Part shown: positions 16,377 through 25,762 of the stretch, one piece after another
Layout: the number at the start of each line of letters is the position of its first letter
Position numbering within the stretch: the stretch's first letter is position 1
Assembly: GCF_007754155.1 (NCBI RefSeq)
Contig: NZ_CP037423.1
Location: 5,238,865-5,302,864, forward strand
Origin: Stieleria neptunia
GTDB taxonomy: Bacteria; Planctomycetota; Planctomycetia; Pirellulales; Pirellulaceae
Direction: 5' to 3'
DNA: 64,000 nucleotides
Made by a program: the position numbers and the translations under genes
Notes under the pieces: generated by a model
Told to the model about the DNA's origin: nothing
The model's database searches: none
What the model saw: only the letters and a program-made list of their open reading frames with translations

Positions 16377-17432
16377 ATGCGCGCCGTCTGCTTCCAATCC
16401 GTGCAAGAAGTTTCCGTGCAAAGCATTCCGGATGCGAAACTCGATGCGTCAACCGATGCGGTGGTGGAAGTTGAGTTGGCGGGACTTTGCGGCAGCGATC
16501 TGCACCCGTATTTCGGCCGCGAAGTCGGCTTGGATCGCGGCACGGTGATGGGCCACGAATTCGTCGGCCGCGTGGTCGAAGTGGGCGAAGCGGTGCGGGA
16601 GATTGCGATCGGAGACCGTGTTTGCAGTCCGTTCACGACGAATTGCGGAACGTGCTTCTATTGCCGGCGTGGCTTGACGTCGCGATGCCCCAGTGGGCAA
16701 CTGTTCGGGTGGCGGCAAAACGCGGACGGGCTGCACGGCGGCCAGGCTGAACGGGTCCGCGTGCCGCTGGCCGATGGCACGCTGATGAAAGTCCCCGAGG
16801 GGTTGCATGGCGAGGCGGCGTTGTTGCTCGGTGACAACTTGAGTACCGGGTATTTCGGTGCCTCGATGGCCATTGATCCGCAGTCTGTCCAGGAAGATGT
16901 TTTTGCGATCGTCGGATGTGGAACGGTCGGGTTGCTGGCGATCGAGTCCGCACGCCGGATGGGCGCGCGCAACCTGTTCGCGGTCGATCCCAATGCCGCA
17001 CGTTTGCGAATTGCCGAACAACTCGGCGCCACCGTGTTTGAAAGTGCCGAGGATGTCGTGTCGGCGGTCCACTCGGCGACCGATGGACGCGGCGCCGATG
17101 GGGTGATGGAGTTTGTCGGTTTGCCCAAGGCCCAAGCGTTGGCGTACCAGTTGATTCGCCCCGGAGGTCGCATGTCGGTGATCGGTTGTCATTGCACGCC
17201 GGGGTTCGCCTTCAGCCCCGCCCAAGCGTATGACAAAAACCTGACCTATCGCACCGGACGCTGTCCCGCACGGAGCTACATGGATGTCTTGCCGGAATTG
17301 CTGTTGAACGAGCCGATGGATCTGTCGTGGTGTTTTACCCATCGGTTCGGCGTGGAAGATGCCGAAGAAGCCTATCAGACGTTTGCCGGCGGAAAAGACG
17401 GATGCGTGAAGGCGGTTCTGGAGTTCTGCTGA
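16377..17432 (+). CDS. Zinc-dependent medium-chain alcohol dehydrogenase
   Basis: 351 residues, full length for the family. Catalytic zinc ligands C38 (AGLCGSDLHP), H60 and E61 (GHEFVGRV); structural zinc cysteines C90, C93, C96 and C104 (CGTCFYCRRGLTSRC). The Rossmann part starts near residue 178 with VGCGTVGLLAIESARRMGA, and an acidic residue at the end of the second strand (FAVDPN) suggests NAD over NADP. The C-terminal segment (YMDVLPELLLN...) is typical. It should oxidise an alcohol or polyol to the carbonyl; substrate unknown. It stands alone, and its downstream intergenic region carries an inverted repeat shared with the convergent Rof-like gene. Confidence 0.9.
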   Translation: MRAVCFQSVQEVSVQSIPDAKLDASTDAVVEVELAGLCGSDLHPYFGREVGLDRGTVMGHEFVGRVVEVGEAVREIAIGDRVCSPFTTNCGTCFYCRRGLTSRCPSGQLFGWRQNADGLHGGQAERVRVPLADGTLMKVPEGLHGEAALLLGDNLSTGYFGASMAIDPQSVQEDVFAIVGCGTVGLLAIESARRMGARNLFAVDPNAARLRIAEQLGATVFESAEDVVSAVHSATDGRGADGVMEFVGLPKAQALAYQLIRPGGRMSVIGCHCTPGFAFSPAQAYDKNLTYRTGRCPARSYMDVLPELLLNEPMDLSWCFTHRFGVEDAEEAYQTFAGGKDGCVKAVLEFC

Positions 17433-17461
17433 CGCCAACGAAATCGGTGTGTGTCGTCGTG

Positions 17462-17530
17462 AGTGGCGTAAGCTTCCAGCTTGCGTTTCACGAGTGAAAC
17501 GAGATGACAGGCTGGAAGCCTATCCCACTT
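17462..17530. repeat. Chimeric dispersed inverted repeat
   Basis: Left arm AGTGGCGTAAGCTTCCAGC (17462-17480) is of the type seen at 20375, while the right arm GCTGGAAGCCTATCCCACTT (17511-17530) is of the type seen at 8574-8598. It lies between convergent genes ending at 17432 and 17548. A mosaic of two repeat subtypes suggests recombination between copies. Confidence 0.65.
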
Positions 17531-17547
17531 TCATGCTCGACAAAGCA

Positions 17548-17799
17548 CTAGGACTGACATTCACCGGACAACGGATGGCCGTCGGCGCTGATCAGGCGAT
17601 CCAGGCGAATGATCGTCCCGTCGTCGAGCTTCACCCATTCCTGTTTGTCTTTGGAATAAACATCGACCACCACCGCCGTGGTCTGTTGCTCGTGTTCTTC
17701 GGCGTCTCGGTAGCGGATCGTGGTCGGCGATTTGCGCATCGCCAAGATTTCGAGTTGATCGTAGAAGGTACAGCTGATCGGAGTGTAGGGTTCGTCCAT
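17548..17799 (-). CDS. rof: Rof-like protein (Rho-binding antiterminator family)
   Basis: 83 residues from the ATG at 17799 (MDEPYTPISCTFYDQLEILA); an upstream ATG/GTG at 17832 would add eleven residues. The pattern Y-x-P-I-S-C-x-x-Y-D-x-L-E at the start, followed by a small Sm-like beta-barrel (VVVDVYSKDKQEWVKLDDG and IIRLDRLISADG), is that of Rof/YaeO, which in Escherichia coli binds Rho and blocks RNA loading, and of related proteins of unknown role. The family match is by motif memory; the Rho-inhibiting role is inference. The TAG stop lies inside a short repeat (CTAGTGCTTTGTC) that recurs at the edges of the element at 17866-18021. Confidence 0.7.
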   Translation of the reverse strand: MDEPYTPISCTFYDQLEILAMRKSPTTIRYRDAEEHEQQTTAVVVDVYSKDKQEWVKLDDGTIIRLDRLISADGHPLSGECQS

Positions 17800-17865
17800 C
17801 GTTTCGACCGGAGCGTGTGAGATCAGGCGCACGAGATCATGCGGGGGCCACTGCCATTGGATATA

Positions 17866-18021
17866 CTAGTGCTTCGTCAACTTTTATTCTTAGGGTACCG
17901 CGGAAAAGGGGTCAGGTACCAAAAATGCGAAGCACCCTGCGGGCCATTTGGTTTTTGGTACCTGACCCCTTTTCCGCTCGACAAACGCAGGCTCGAAAAT
18001 TGAAAGCTGACAAAGCACTAG
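17866..18021. repeat. Nested inverted-repeat element (REPIN-like)
   Basis: Outer imperfect ends of about 20 bases start CTAGTGCTT (17866) and end AAGCACTAG (18021). Inside them are perfect 26-bp arms (17900-17925 and 17952-17977) containing GGAAAAGGGGTCAGGTACC, with a 26-base spacer. GGGGTCAGG-type palindromes are the kind recognised by REP-associated tyrosine transposases (RAYT). No transposase gene is in the window, so this would be a non-autonomous copy. It fills most of the gap between the Rof-like gene and the divergent oxidoreductase gene. Confidence 0.75.
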
Positions 18022-18096
18022 CCGATCCACAGCAGACCGAGAGTGACGCTGGGACGACCACGACGAATTCTTCCCCACAGAAAGGCGGTTCGGGAA

Positions 18097-19467
18097 ATGA
18101 ATGATGAACCCAGCAGAGAGTCTTCATCCACCGGCCTGACGCGGCGGCGGGCGATCACGTCGACACTGGCGGCCGGTGTGGTTCCCTCGGCGCTCGCATC
18201 CCGGGCGTATGCCGCGGGATCGGATCGCATCAAGATCGGATTGATCGGTTGTGGGGGCCGCGGCACCGGTGCCGCGGCGCACTCCCTGTCCACCGGTCGC
18301 GACGCGGTGCTGTGGGCGATGGCGGACGCCTTCCCCGACCGCTTGCGGATCAGCCACAGTTCGCTGATGCGTGGGAAAGCCGGCAAGTCGAATGTCGAAC
18401 AGGGCAGCGGTTTTGGCAACGCCATCGATGTCCCGCCGGAGCGTCAGTACGTCGGCTTGGATGCCTACCGAAAGATCATCGATTCCGACGTCGATCTGGT
18501 CATCTTGACCGGGCCTCCCGGATACCGGCCCCTGCATTTCGAAGCCGCGGTCAATGCGGGCAAGCACGTGTTCATGGAAAAGCCCCTGGCCAGCGACGCC
18601 CACGGCGTGCGACGGATTCTGGCCTCGGGCGAAAAAGCTCGGCAAGCGAATCTGAAGGTCGGCGTCGGTTTACAGCGGCACCATCAAGACATCTACCTGG
18701 AAGCGATGAAGCGGATTCACGGTGGCGAAATCGGACGCATCGTTTCGATGCGCTGTTTTTGGAACACCGGCTTTCCCGCCAAAACCGCGCTGCCGCGTGA
18801 AGACATGACCGAGTTGCAATACCAGGTCCGCAACTGGTACTTCTTTGACTGGTTGAGCGGCGATCACATTTGCGAACAGCACATCCATAATCTGGACGTC
18901 TGTAACTGGGCCTTCGGTGATCACCCCGTTCGGGCCGAAGGGATGGGAGGGCGTCAGGTTCGCACCGATAAAAAGTACGGCAACATCTTTGACCACCATG
19001 CCGTCAACTACGAATACGCCGATGGAACGATTCTGCACAGCTACTGTCGCCAAATCCCGGGCTGCAGCAAGTTGGTTGCCGAACAGATCGTCGGCACCAA
19101 AGGCGTTGCGGAACTGAGTACGACCCGTTGCGCGTTGAGCGGCGGAGACAAAACGATTTGGGAATCACCGCGGAGGCGTGGCAAGGATTACCAAAGCCCG
19201 TATCAAGTCGAATGGAACGCGTTGATGAAAGCGGTGGTCGAAGACACGCCGCATCACGAAGTTGACTATAGCGCCAGCAGCACAATGACGGCGATCCTGG
19301 GGCGACTGGCGACCTATTCCGGCAAGACCGTTGGCTGGGACGACGCGATGGCCAGTGAAAAGGTGTTGACGACCGATGCGGAATCCTGGGACGCGCCCGC
19401 GCCGATCCAACCGCTGGACGACGGTTCTTATGCGATTGCGAAACCCGGTGAAACGAAGGTGCTGTGA
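18097..19467 (+). CDS. Gfo/Idh/MocA family oxidoreductase, Tat-exported
   Basis: 456 residues from ATG 18097. The N-terminus has a twin-arginine signal (LTRRRAITSTLAAG...ALASRAYA), common for this family in planctomycetes. The NAD-binding domain begins IKIGLIGCGGRGTGAAAHSL. The family's EKP motif is present (VFMEKPLASD), and the substrate domain contains DHICEQHIHNLDVCNWAFG with the expected paired His/Asp residues. Members oxidise or isomerise sugars and inositols with bound NAD. The next gene, a xylose-isomerase-like TIM barrel, starts on the last base of this stop codon (TGATG), so the two probably act in one periplasmic sugar pathway. The substrate is unknown. Confidence 0.9.
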   Translation: MNDEPSRESSSTGLTRRRAITSTLAAGVVPSALASRAYAAGSDRIKIGLIGCGGRGTGAAAHSLSTGRDAVLWAMADAFPDRLRISHSSLMRGKAGKSNVEQGSGFGNAIDVPPERQYVGLDAYRKIIDSDVDLVILTGPPGYRPLHFEAAVNAGKHVFMEKPLASDAHGVRRILASGEKARQANLKVGVGLQRHHQDIYLEAMKRIHGGEIGRIVSMRCFWNTGFPAKTALPREDMTELQYQVRNWYFFDWLSGDHICEQHIHNLDVCNWAFGDHPVRAEGMGGRQVRTDKKYGNIFDHHAVNYEYADGTILHSYCRQIPGCSKLVAEQIVGTKGVAELSTTRCALSGGDKTIWESPRRRGKDYQSPYQVEWNALMKAVVEDTPHHEVDYSASSTMTAILGRLATYSGKTVGWDDAMASEKVLTTDAESWDAPAPIQPLDDGSYAIAKPGETKVL

Positions 19468-20384
19468 TGGATCGACGAAAATTTATGAAAGCGACCGTCG
19501 CCGCCACGCTCGCGGCGACCCTGCACGGACAACAGGCCGCTGCCGCAGAGCGATTGCGGCCGTTCACGCTCAACTACGCGCCGCATTTTGGCATGTTTGC
19601 CAATTCGGCCGGTGATGATTTGCTGGACCAGCTTCGCTTTGCGGCCGACCAGGGATTCCGTTCCTGGGAAGACAATCCGATGAAGGATCGTCCGGTCGAG
19701 CAGCAGGCAGCGATCGCAAAAGAAATGGAACGGTTAGAGATGAAGATGGGCGTCATCTCGGCCCTCAAGGGCGTCTGGAAAACGGTAAATTTTGCCGGCG
19801 ACAACCAAGCCGCCCGCGACGAGGTTTTGACCACGATGCGGGGGATCGTCGATGTGGCAAGACGCATCAATGCAACGTACTTGACCGTCGTTCCCGGATT
19901 GGTCGACCCCAAACTGCCGCGCGACTACCAGATGGCCAATTGCATCGATCTGTTGAAGCGCTGCTGCGACGTGGTCGAACCACATGGCTTGGTGATGGTG
20001 CTGGAACCCCTGAATCGAAAGACAAACCATCCAGGCGTGTTGTTGCACGAATCACCGCAAGCCTATTTGATCTGCAAAGCGGTGGCCCGTGATTCGTGTA
20101 AGATTCTGTACGACATTTATCACCAACAGATCACCGAAGGCAATTTGATTCCGAACATCGATCGCTGTTGGGACCAGATCGCCTATTTTCAATGCGGCGA
20201 TAACCCGGGACGACGCGAACCGGGCACGGGTGAGATCAATTACCGCAACGTGTTTGCGCATCTCCATGAGCGCGGCTATGCCGGCATCATGGGGATGGAA
20301 CACAAGAACGCCGGCAAGGGCGTCGAAGGCGAAGCCGCGGTGATCCAGGCCTACCGAGACGTGGATCCAGAACCAGTGGCGTAA
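19467..20384 (+). CDS. Hydroxypyruvate isomerase-like TIM-barrel protein, Tat signal
   Basis: 305 residues. The start ATG at 19467 overlaps the previous stop by one base; a twin-arginine-like signal follows (MDRRKFMKATVAATLAATLH). The mature protein is an AP-endonuclease-2/xylose-isomerase-like barrel of the hydroxypyruvate isomerase type: VIEPHGLVMVLEPLN-like strand with the metal ligand Glu (LEPLN), YDIYHQQITEGNL, IAYFQCGDNPGRREPGTGEI and the closing GMEHKN Glu. Such enzymes isomerise keto/aldo sugars using a divalent metal. The last residues and the TAA stop are encoded by the left arm of a dispersed inverted repeat (20375-20398). Confidence 0.87.
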   Translation: MDRRKFMKATVAATLAATLHGQQAAAAERLRPFTLNYAPHFGMFANSAGDDLLDQLRFAADQGFRSWEDNPMKDRPVEQQAAIAKEMERLEMKMGVISALKGVWKTVNFAGDNQAARDEVLTTMRGIVDVARRINATYLTVVPGLVDPKLPRDYQMANCIDLLKRCCDVVEPHGLVMVLEPLNRKTNHPGVLLHESPQAYLICKAVARDSCKILYDIYHQQITEGNLIPNIDRCWDQIAYFQCGDNPGRREPGTGEINYRNVFAHLHERGYAGIMGMEHKNAGKGVEGEAAVIQAYRDVDPEPVA

Positions 20385-20491
20385 GCTTCCAGCTTGCGTT
20401 TCCCCCCTGGCGCAAGCCAGAACCTTGGCTGGAATCGCAAGCTGGAAGCTTACGCCACTTTTGGATCGCAAGCTGGAAGCTTACGCCACTT
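20375..20491. repeat. Dispersed inverted repeat type 2 with duplicated right arm
   Basis: Left arm AGTGGCGTAAGCTTCCAGC... (20375-20398) pairs with a right arm at 20436-20460, and the right arm is repeated in direct orientation at 20467-20491. The left arm contains the TAA stop of the isomerase gene. It separates convergent genes (ends 20384 and 20498) and is a plausible bidirectional terminator. Confidence 0.75.
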
Positions 20492-20497
20492 GGTGAG

Positions 20498-22669
20498 CTA
20501 TTTTGTCGGTCGGACGTAGACTCGCAGGCGCTTGGTGGTGTAGGCGTTGGCGGTGAAGGTCCAATCGCGATGCTGGCCGGGGCTGTTGCCGATGCCCAGA
20601 TCGGCGCCCGCGGCGGCACTCCAGTGGTTGATGGCAAACACGGTTTGCCGTTCACCAAAGTTGTGCACCTGCATCGATCCGTAACCCGCCGTCGGGGACG
20701 ACGGTTCGTCGCCGAAGTCATACTGGGTGTTCGATGCGTTTTTAACGCCGGCTTTGTTGGCCGGGCCGTAGTTGCTGGGCCAAAATTCCAGATTGCCGGT
20801 GGCGATCGAACGGCCTTCGGTCACGGATTCGACCGACGAAAACACGTCCATCGCTTCGACGGGTTGTTGAAACTGGGCCCCCGAAGAAGCCGTCGGGATA
20901 CCAATCTTCTTTGCATCGTCGGTAAACGCCTTCATCGTGACGAACACGGCCTGATCACTACCGGCCCCCGAGCCGAGTTCCAGCAGGTAGCCGATTCGAT
21001 CGAAACCGGAGACGTTGTCGCTGTCGTCCACGTCGTATTCAATCCGTTCCTTCAGCTTGTTCAAATCGAGGTCATAAACGAGCTGATACTCGCGATCGAT
21101 CGCCAGCGTGCTGACGAAATCGGGTTCTTCCCCGCCGCGGAACGCACCGACCGGCAATCCGGTGCCCCCGGTCAGATTGGGTTCGGCCAATTTGTCCCAG
21201 GCGAATCGGAACGCGACCGGTTTTTCGACGTCGTCAGACGAAAGGATCACGGCGTCTCCGTCGAGGGTCGCGACGGCCGGCTGGTAACCGCCGGAACCGA
21301 CGCCGATCACCTCGAAATGGCTTGGTGGTTGCCCATCACGCGTTTTCAACCCGCCGCCGGTATGGCGGAACGTGATCTTCAGTCGGTCGCCCAGGATTTC
21401 CAGTGAATCCATTTCGGGACTGCTGGCGACAAGGTCCTCTTTTCCGTAATCGTTTTTCAAGGCCAGCAGCGCCAATCGGTCGCCGACGTCTTGTTTGTTC
21501 GGCGGGTGAATGTTGCCGAGCGTGGCGATGTCATTGATGACGACCATGCCGGTGTTGGGAAGTTGCTCGACGGCCGCTTGCGCCTCCCAGAATCGCGGCA
21601 GAATCGTGGGGTCTTCATTGCCGTATTGAAAGGGAGCGATTTGGACATAGTAGAACGGGAAATCACCTTGACCCCACAACGTTCGCCAGCCGCCGATCAA
21701 CGCCTTTTTCTTTTCGAAATACAGCATGCCTTCGGCGTGGTTGGATTCACCCTGATACCAGATCGCACCGCGGATCGGGAAACCGACCAACGCGTGGATC
21801 ATACCGTTGTAGAGCATCGTCGGGTCTTGGTGACTTTGGAACGGCACCAGTCCGGCCGGGAACGCGGGACTTGGCTGGACGGCGGTTCCCGCATTCAGGG
21901 CTTCGGCGGCTGCGGTGGTCCATGCTTCGGTCGCCTTGACATGGTTCTCCAGCGTCGCGCGGTATGATTCTGATCCCGGCGTTTTTTGGACAACCGACTG
22001 GTAGATGTCGCTCAACGCGTCGACTTGACGAAACCCGACCGGCGGCGTCCAGGGTTCGACACGCGTGCCGCCCCAAGACGAATTGACCAATCCGATCGGC
22101 ACCCCTAGGTCTTGGTGCAGCCGACGCGCCATGAAGTACCCACAGGCGGTGAAGGCTCCGACGGTCTCCGGCGAACAAACTTGCCACGGGGCGCTGACAT
22201 CATCCAGCGGCGTGGTCGATGGTTTGCGGGGGATCTTGATGTGGCGAATCATCGGATACGTCGCCGCCGCGATTTCGGCTTTGGCATTGGCGCTTGCCGC
22301 CACCGACCATTCCATGTTGGATTGTCCCGAGCACAGCCACACTTCGCCGATCAGAAGATCCTTCACCTCGACCGTGTTGTTTCCCTTGACAGAAAGCGTC
22401 TGGGGTTGGTCGTTCGCGTTCATGGCGGGCAATTCCACCCGCCACCGTCCGTCTTCGTCTGCCGTCGCGGTGGCTTGCTGTCCGGCCAAGGTGACTGTCA
22501 CGGATTCTCCGACGTCGGCCCAGCCCCACAGGCGGATCGGCGTTTGTTGCTGAAGCACCATGTGGTCGCCGATGAAGCCCGGCAAGCGCACGTCGGCCCT
22601 CAACGGTGAGCACGACAACACTCCGATCAACGCTAAACCGATCATTTTCAACACGGCCGATAGTCTCAT
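20498..22669 (-). CDS. Sialate O-acetylesterase (SASA family)
   Basis: 723 residues from ATG 22669, preceded by AGGAGA and followed by a signal peptide ([20 protein letters not shown]...RAD). An N-terminal beta-sandwich ([20 protein letters not shown]...[16 protein letters not shown]) precedes the SGNH-hydrolase domain with the nucleophile motif [11 protein letters not shown] (Ser near residue 110), [23 protein letters not shown] and the late [15 protein letters not shown] His-region. The family removes O-acetyl groups from sialic acids or, in environmental bacteria, from other acetylated glycans. The last ~170 residues form an extra beta-domain of unknown type. It is exported and likely helps degrade acetylated polysaccharide. 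Confidence 0.88.
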   Translation of the reverse strand: MRLSAVLKMIGLALIGVLSCSPLRADVRLPGFIGDHMVLQQQTPIRLWGWADVGESVTVTLAGQQATATADEDGRWRVELPAMNANDQPQTLSVKGNNTVEVKDLLIGEVWLCSGQSNMEWSVAASANAKAEIAAATYPMIRHIKIPRKPSTTPLDDVSAPWQVCSPETVGAFTACGYFMARRLHQDLGVPIGLVNSSWGGTRVEPWTPPVGFRQVDALSDIYQSVVQKTPGSESYRATLENHVKATEAWTTAAAEALNAGTAVQPSPAFPAGLVPFQSHQDPTMLYNGMIHALVGFPIRGAIWYQGESNHAEGMLYFEKKKALIGGWRTLWGQGDFPFYYVQIAPFQYGNEDPTILPRFWEAQAAVEQLPNTGMVVINDIATLGNIHPPNKQDVGDRLALLALKNDYGKEDLVASSPEMDSLEILGDRLKITFRHTGGGLKTRDGQPPSHFEVIGVGSGGYQPAVATLDGDAVILSSDDVEKPVAFRFAWDKLAEPNLTGGTGLPVGAFRGGEEPDFVSTLAIDREYQLVYDLDLNKLKERIEYDVDDSDNVSGFDRIGYLLELGSGAGSDQAVFVTMKAFTDDAKKIGIPTASSGAQFQQPVEAMDVFSSVESVTEGRSIATGNLEFWPSNYGPANKAGVKNASNTQYDFGDEPSSPTAGYGSMQVHNFGERQTVFAINHWSAAAGADLGIGNSPGQHRDWTFTANAYTTKRLRVYVRPTK

Positions 22670-22817
22670 GCGATTCTCCTTTGCTGCTTTGTCAACGTTA
22701 AACCTAAGGTGCCAATCGTACCTGATTTCTGTTCCGCATTTCCAGCAACCGTCAGTGTTTCGCCTTTCGGGACCGCGCAGCTTAGGATCGAACGGAAAAT
22801 AAGTGTCGGATCCTGCG

Positions 22818-22877
22818 AGTGGGATAGGCTTCCAGCCTGTCATTCCGGCGTCGACAGGCTAGAAGCCTATCCCACTT
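22818..22877. repeat. Dispersed inverted repeat type 1, second copy
   Basis: Arms 22818-22841 and 22853-22877 match the copy at 8538-8598 almost base for base, and the outer flanks (GAACGGAAAA before, TTTCCGTGC after) are also shared. Here it sits upstream of the acetylesterase gene, between tandem minus-strand genes, directly next to the second MITE-like copy. Confidence 0.75.
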
Positions 22878-22887
22878 AATTTCCGTG

Positions 22888-23062
22888 CCTAGCTTAAGTG
22901 AGACGCGGAACGCGACAACGACCAACGATCTGGTCGATGGAGTGTCATGCGGTCCGCGGATCGTTGTACGAGGTCCTTTCGAGGTCGTCGGCGAAAGTCC
23001 TACGGACGACGGCCCGGAAGGGTCGTCGTACTCGAAAAGCGGTCGCCTAAAGCTGGACGGTT
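22888..23062. repeat. MITE-like element, copy 2 (diverged ends)
   Basis: Shares with 6159-6340 the end AGCTTAAG, the GGAACGCGAC block, GTACGA-GTCCT, AGGTCGTCG, GGCCCGGAAGGG and the closing AAGCTGGACGGT. The terminal inverted repeat is degenerate here (AGCTTAAG versus CTAAAGCTGG). It lies upstream of the histidine kinase's 3' end. Confidence 0.6.
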
Positions 23063-23106
23063 TGCACACCAACCCTTGTACCGGTGCCAGATGGGAGTCG
23101 CAGATT

Positions 23107-25626
23107 CTACTCGCTCTGCTGCTCGGCGGTGTCGAGCGTGAAAGAAAAGACGGCGCCGTGCTCGGGCCCGTTCTTCGCTTGAAGGATCCCCCCGTGTGCC
23201 TTGGCGATGGTGGTGCCGATGGCCAGCCCTAAGCCGAGGGCATTGGTTTTAGTGGAACAAAATGCTTCGAAAAACGGGATACCGTCCGGCAGGCCGGGGC
23301 CGTTATCGGCCACGGTCACGGCCACCCTGTCCGCTTGTGATTCAGCGGAAACTCGAACCATCGGGTCACCGTGCGATTGTTCCAAGACTGCGTCAATGGC
23401 ATTTCGAACCAGGTTGACGAGGATTTGTTGAATTTGGACCGAATCGGCTTTGACCGCCGGCAGTTGCGGGGCCGGTGTGTACTCGACGCGGATGCCGGCG
23501 ACTTGCGCATCGTGTTTGGTCAGCATCAGCGCCGTCTTGATGATTTCATCCAGATCACACGTCGTCTTGTGGATCGGTTCACGCGACACGAACCTTCGCA
23601 ATCGCAACAAGATTTCACCGGCGTATTGTGCGGTGGAGGTGATTCGGTCGAGCCATTGATGCAGCCGATCGCGATCGACGTCTCCCTCGGCGGCGAGGAG
23701 ATTGCCGCAGGCTTTGCCGAAGTTTTGAATCGCGTACAGCGGTTGATTCAACTCGTGTGCCAGACCGCCAACCATTTCGCCCATGGTCGAAACGCGTGCG
23801 ACGTGTGCTAAATCGGACTCCAGCCTCTTGAGTGATTCTTCGGCCCGTTTCTTATCCGTCACATCGGTGACGCTGCCACGAATGATCGTCCGCCCGTTTT
23901 CTTCGAGTGACAGGAGACGGATTTCGCACGGGACCTCCAATCCTTCGGCATCGCGGTGTGTCCATTCGAAAATCGGCGTTTCACCGGCGCAAGCTCTGGA
24001 GATCACTTCGCGGCTCTTGTCCGCAGAGGGCTGACCATCGGGCTGGATTTCGGGGCTGATATCAAGCGGTCCCATTTGGAGAAGCTGCTCGGCGGAGTAC
24101 TTGTAGAGTTTTTCCGCCGCCTGATTCACCATCACAAAGCGTCCGGTTTGGGTATCCAGTAACACGACGGCTTCGGGCGCGTGTTGAATCATCCGGCGAA
24201 ATCGTTCTTCGCTCTGGACCAGCGATCGTTCGACGCGTTTGATTTCACTGATGTCCTGTGCCAGCCCGATCGTGCCGATGATGGTGCCACAGGGATCACG
24301 CAACGGTTCCACGTAAACCTGAAACACGCGGCCGGACCACTCGATTTCAGAAGAGCCGGAGACGCCTTGGAGTGCCTCAAAATGGATCGCGATGGGCCCA
24401 AAGCTCTCATCGTCGGTCTGGAAATATTCGAACAGTGTGTGGCCGACAACTTGATTGGGCTTCTGGTTCATGCTCTTCAGCCCCGCGCCGGTGGAGTGCG
24501 TGAAGCGAAGCTGGAGATCGGTGGTCCATAAGACCGTCGGCATCTGTTCGGTCAGGATACGCAACCGCATTCTGCTGGCGTGCTGTGCCGCTTCGGCGAT
24601 GGAACGTTCGATCTCGATCGCCGTTCGATCGCCAAACAATGCGATCATCTCACGAATGTCCGCGCGGTCCTCCATCGGCTTGTCGTCCAAGACCGCCAGA
24701 ATGCCCAGGACCTCTCCCGTGGAACTGACCAGCGGTGTGCCGAGGTAGCTTTCCGCTTGAAACCGCGCCAACGTGATGTCATTTGGATAGCGTTGTTGAA
24801 GGTGTTCGGCACAGAATTCCATGGAATGGTTGACCACGTTCGCTGCCGGCGTTCCGGCGAGGTCGAATTCGAAATCGTCTTCGAGTTGTCCGTCGGCCCA
24901 AAAGGCGATGGTCCGCGCCCGTAGTGGCGAGTCTTTGTCAATGCGTGCGACGAACACGTAGCGAAAGCCAAGGGATTCGGAGATGTATCGGACGAGCGAT
25001 TCAAAAAATGCCAGACCGGTCGAACGCGCGGTGCCGACCGTGATCATCCGCATTGCGTTTTGAATGTGCAGCATGTGACTTTCGACACGCACCCGCTCGG
25101 TCACGTCGTGGGGCAGCGAAATCACAGCGGTGATCCGCCCCTCATCGTCGCGACGGACGGCGTTGAACCACTCGCAGTTGAGAACGGTTCCGTCCTTTCG
25201 GTAATTTCGGTGGAAGCAACTGTTGAAGTCGACGTTTCCTGCCAGCAATTCTCGACCGACCTGTTGAACCAGGGCGATATCTTGTTCATGCACCAATGGG
25301 AATTCGTCCCAGCGCTTGCCCAGAACCTCGTCGGCTTTCCAACCGAAGATCTGTTCCGCCTGCGGGGTCCACCGGCGGATGGCAATGTCTGCGTCCCATT
25401 CGATCAAGGCCACATCGGCATGCCGGCGCCAGTCGGCACCCTGGTGGACGCCGGCATGTTGCCAATGGCGCGACGCGATGAAATAAGATTCCGCGGAATC
25501 CGTGTTCCCCCGCGGCGGATCCTGCTCGCACTCGGGCGGTTCGAGGTCGCCCAAAGCCTCGAGTTTCGCCTGTATCTCCGCGAGTTGTGCCAGCAGTTCA
25601 GCGCGAGTCTCATCGACTCTGGGCAT
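23107..25626 (-). CDS. Cytoplasmic multi-PAS/GAF histidine kinase
   Basis: 839 residues from ATG 25626; the open frame extends upstream through an inverted repeat that does not look coding. A short coiled coil (residues 1-25) is followed by a PAS domain (about 60-190, ALIEWDADIAIRRWTPQAEQ), a GAF domain (about 195-355), then two more PAS units (about 360-485 and 490-610, ending in ...VTDVTDKKRAEESLKRLE). The kinase core has H624 (GGLAHELNQPLYAI) and the ATPase boxes LVRNAIDAV, DNGPGLP and LGLGLAIGTTIAKAHGG. No membrane helix, no receiver. It is an orphan kinase; no response regulator is adjacent, so its partner is encoded elsewhere. Signals are probably small cytoplasmic ligands or redox. Confidence 0.9.
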   Translation of the reverse strand: MPRVDETRAELLAQLAEIQAKLEALGDLEPPECEQDPPRGNTDSAESYFIASRHWQHAGVHQGADWRRHADVALIEWDADIAIRRWTPQAEQIFGWKADEVLGKRWDEFPLVHEQDIALVQQVGRELLAGNVDFNSCFHRNYRKDGTVLNCEWFNAVRRDDEGRITAVISLPHDVTERVRVESHMLHIQNAMRMITVGTARSTGLAFFESLVRYISESLGFRYVFVARIDKDSPLRARTIAFWADGQLEDDFEFDLAGTPAANVVNHSMEFCAEHLQQRYPNDITLARFQAESYLGTPLVSSTGEVLGILAVLDDKPMEDRADIREMIALFGDRTAIEIERSIAEAAQHASRMRLRILTEQMPTVLWTTDLQLRFTHSTGAGLKSMNQKPNQVVGHTLFEYFQTDDESFGPIAIHFEALQGVSGSSEIEWSGRVFQVYVEPLRDPCGTIIGTIGLAQDISEIKRVERSLVQSEERFRRMIQHAPEAVVLLDTQTGRFVMVNQAAEKLYKYSAEQLLQMGPLDISPEIQPDGQPSADKSREVISRACAGETPIFEWTHRDAEGLEVPCEIRLLSLEENGRTIIRGSVTDVTDKKRAEESLKRLESDLAHVARVSTMGEMVGGLAHELNQPLYAIQNFGKACGNLLAAEGDVDRDRLHQWLDRITSTAQYAGEILLRLRRFVSREPIHKTTCDLDEIIKTALMLTKHDAQVAGIRVEYTPAPQLPAVKADSVQIQQILVNLVRNAIDAVLEQSHGDPMVRVSAESQADRVAVTVADNGPGLPDGIPFFEAFCSTKTNALGLGLAIGTTIAKAHGGILQAKNGPEHGAVFSFTLDTAEQQSE

Positions 25627-25762
25627 CTCCCGTCTCCCGTCGTTTCGTGATCCGGTCGTGTTCCGATCCTGACGTACCGCCTGACTCGCGCCGACTCGCG
25701 CGAACGTCGCAGGAATCAGTTTACAGTTTTTTTTGCCGAAGCGGTTCGTTCCTGCATGGCTA

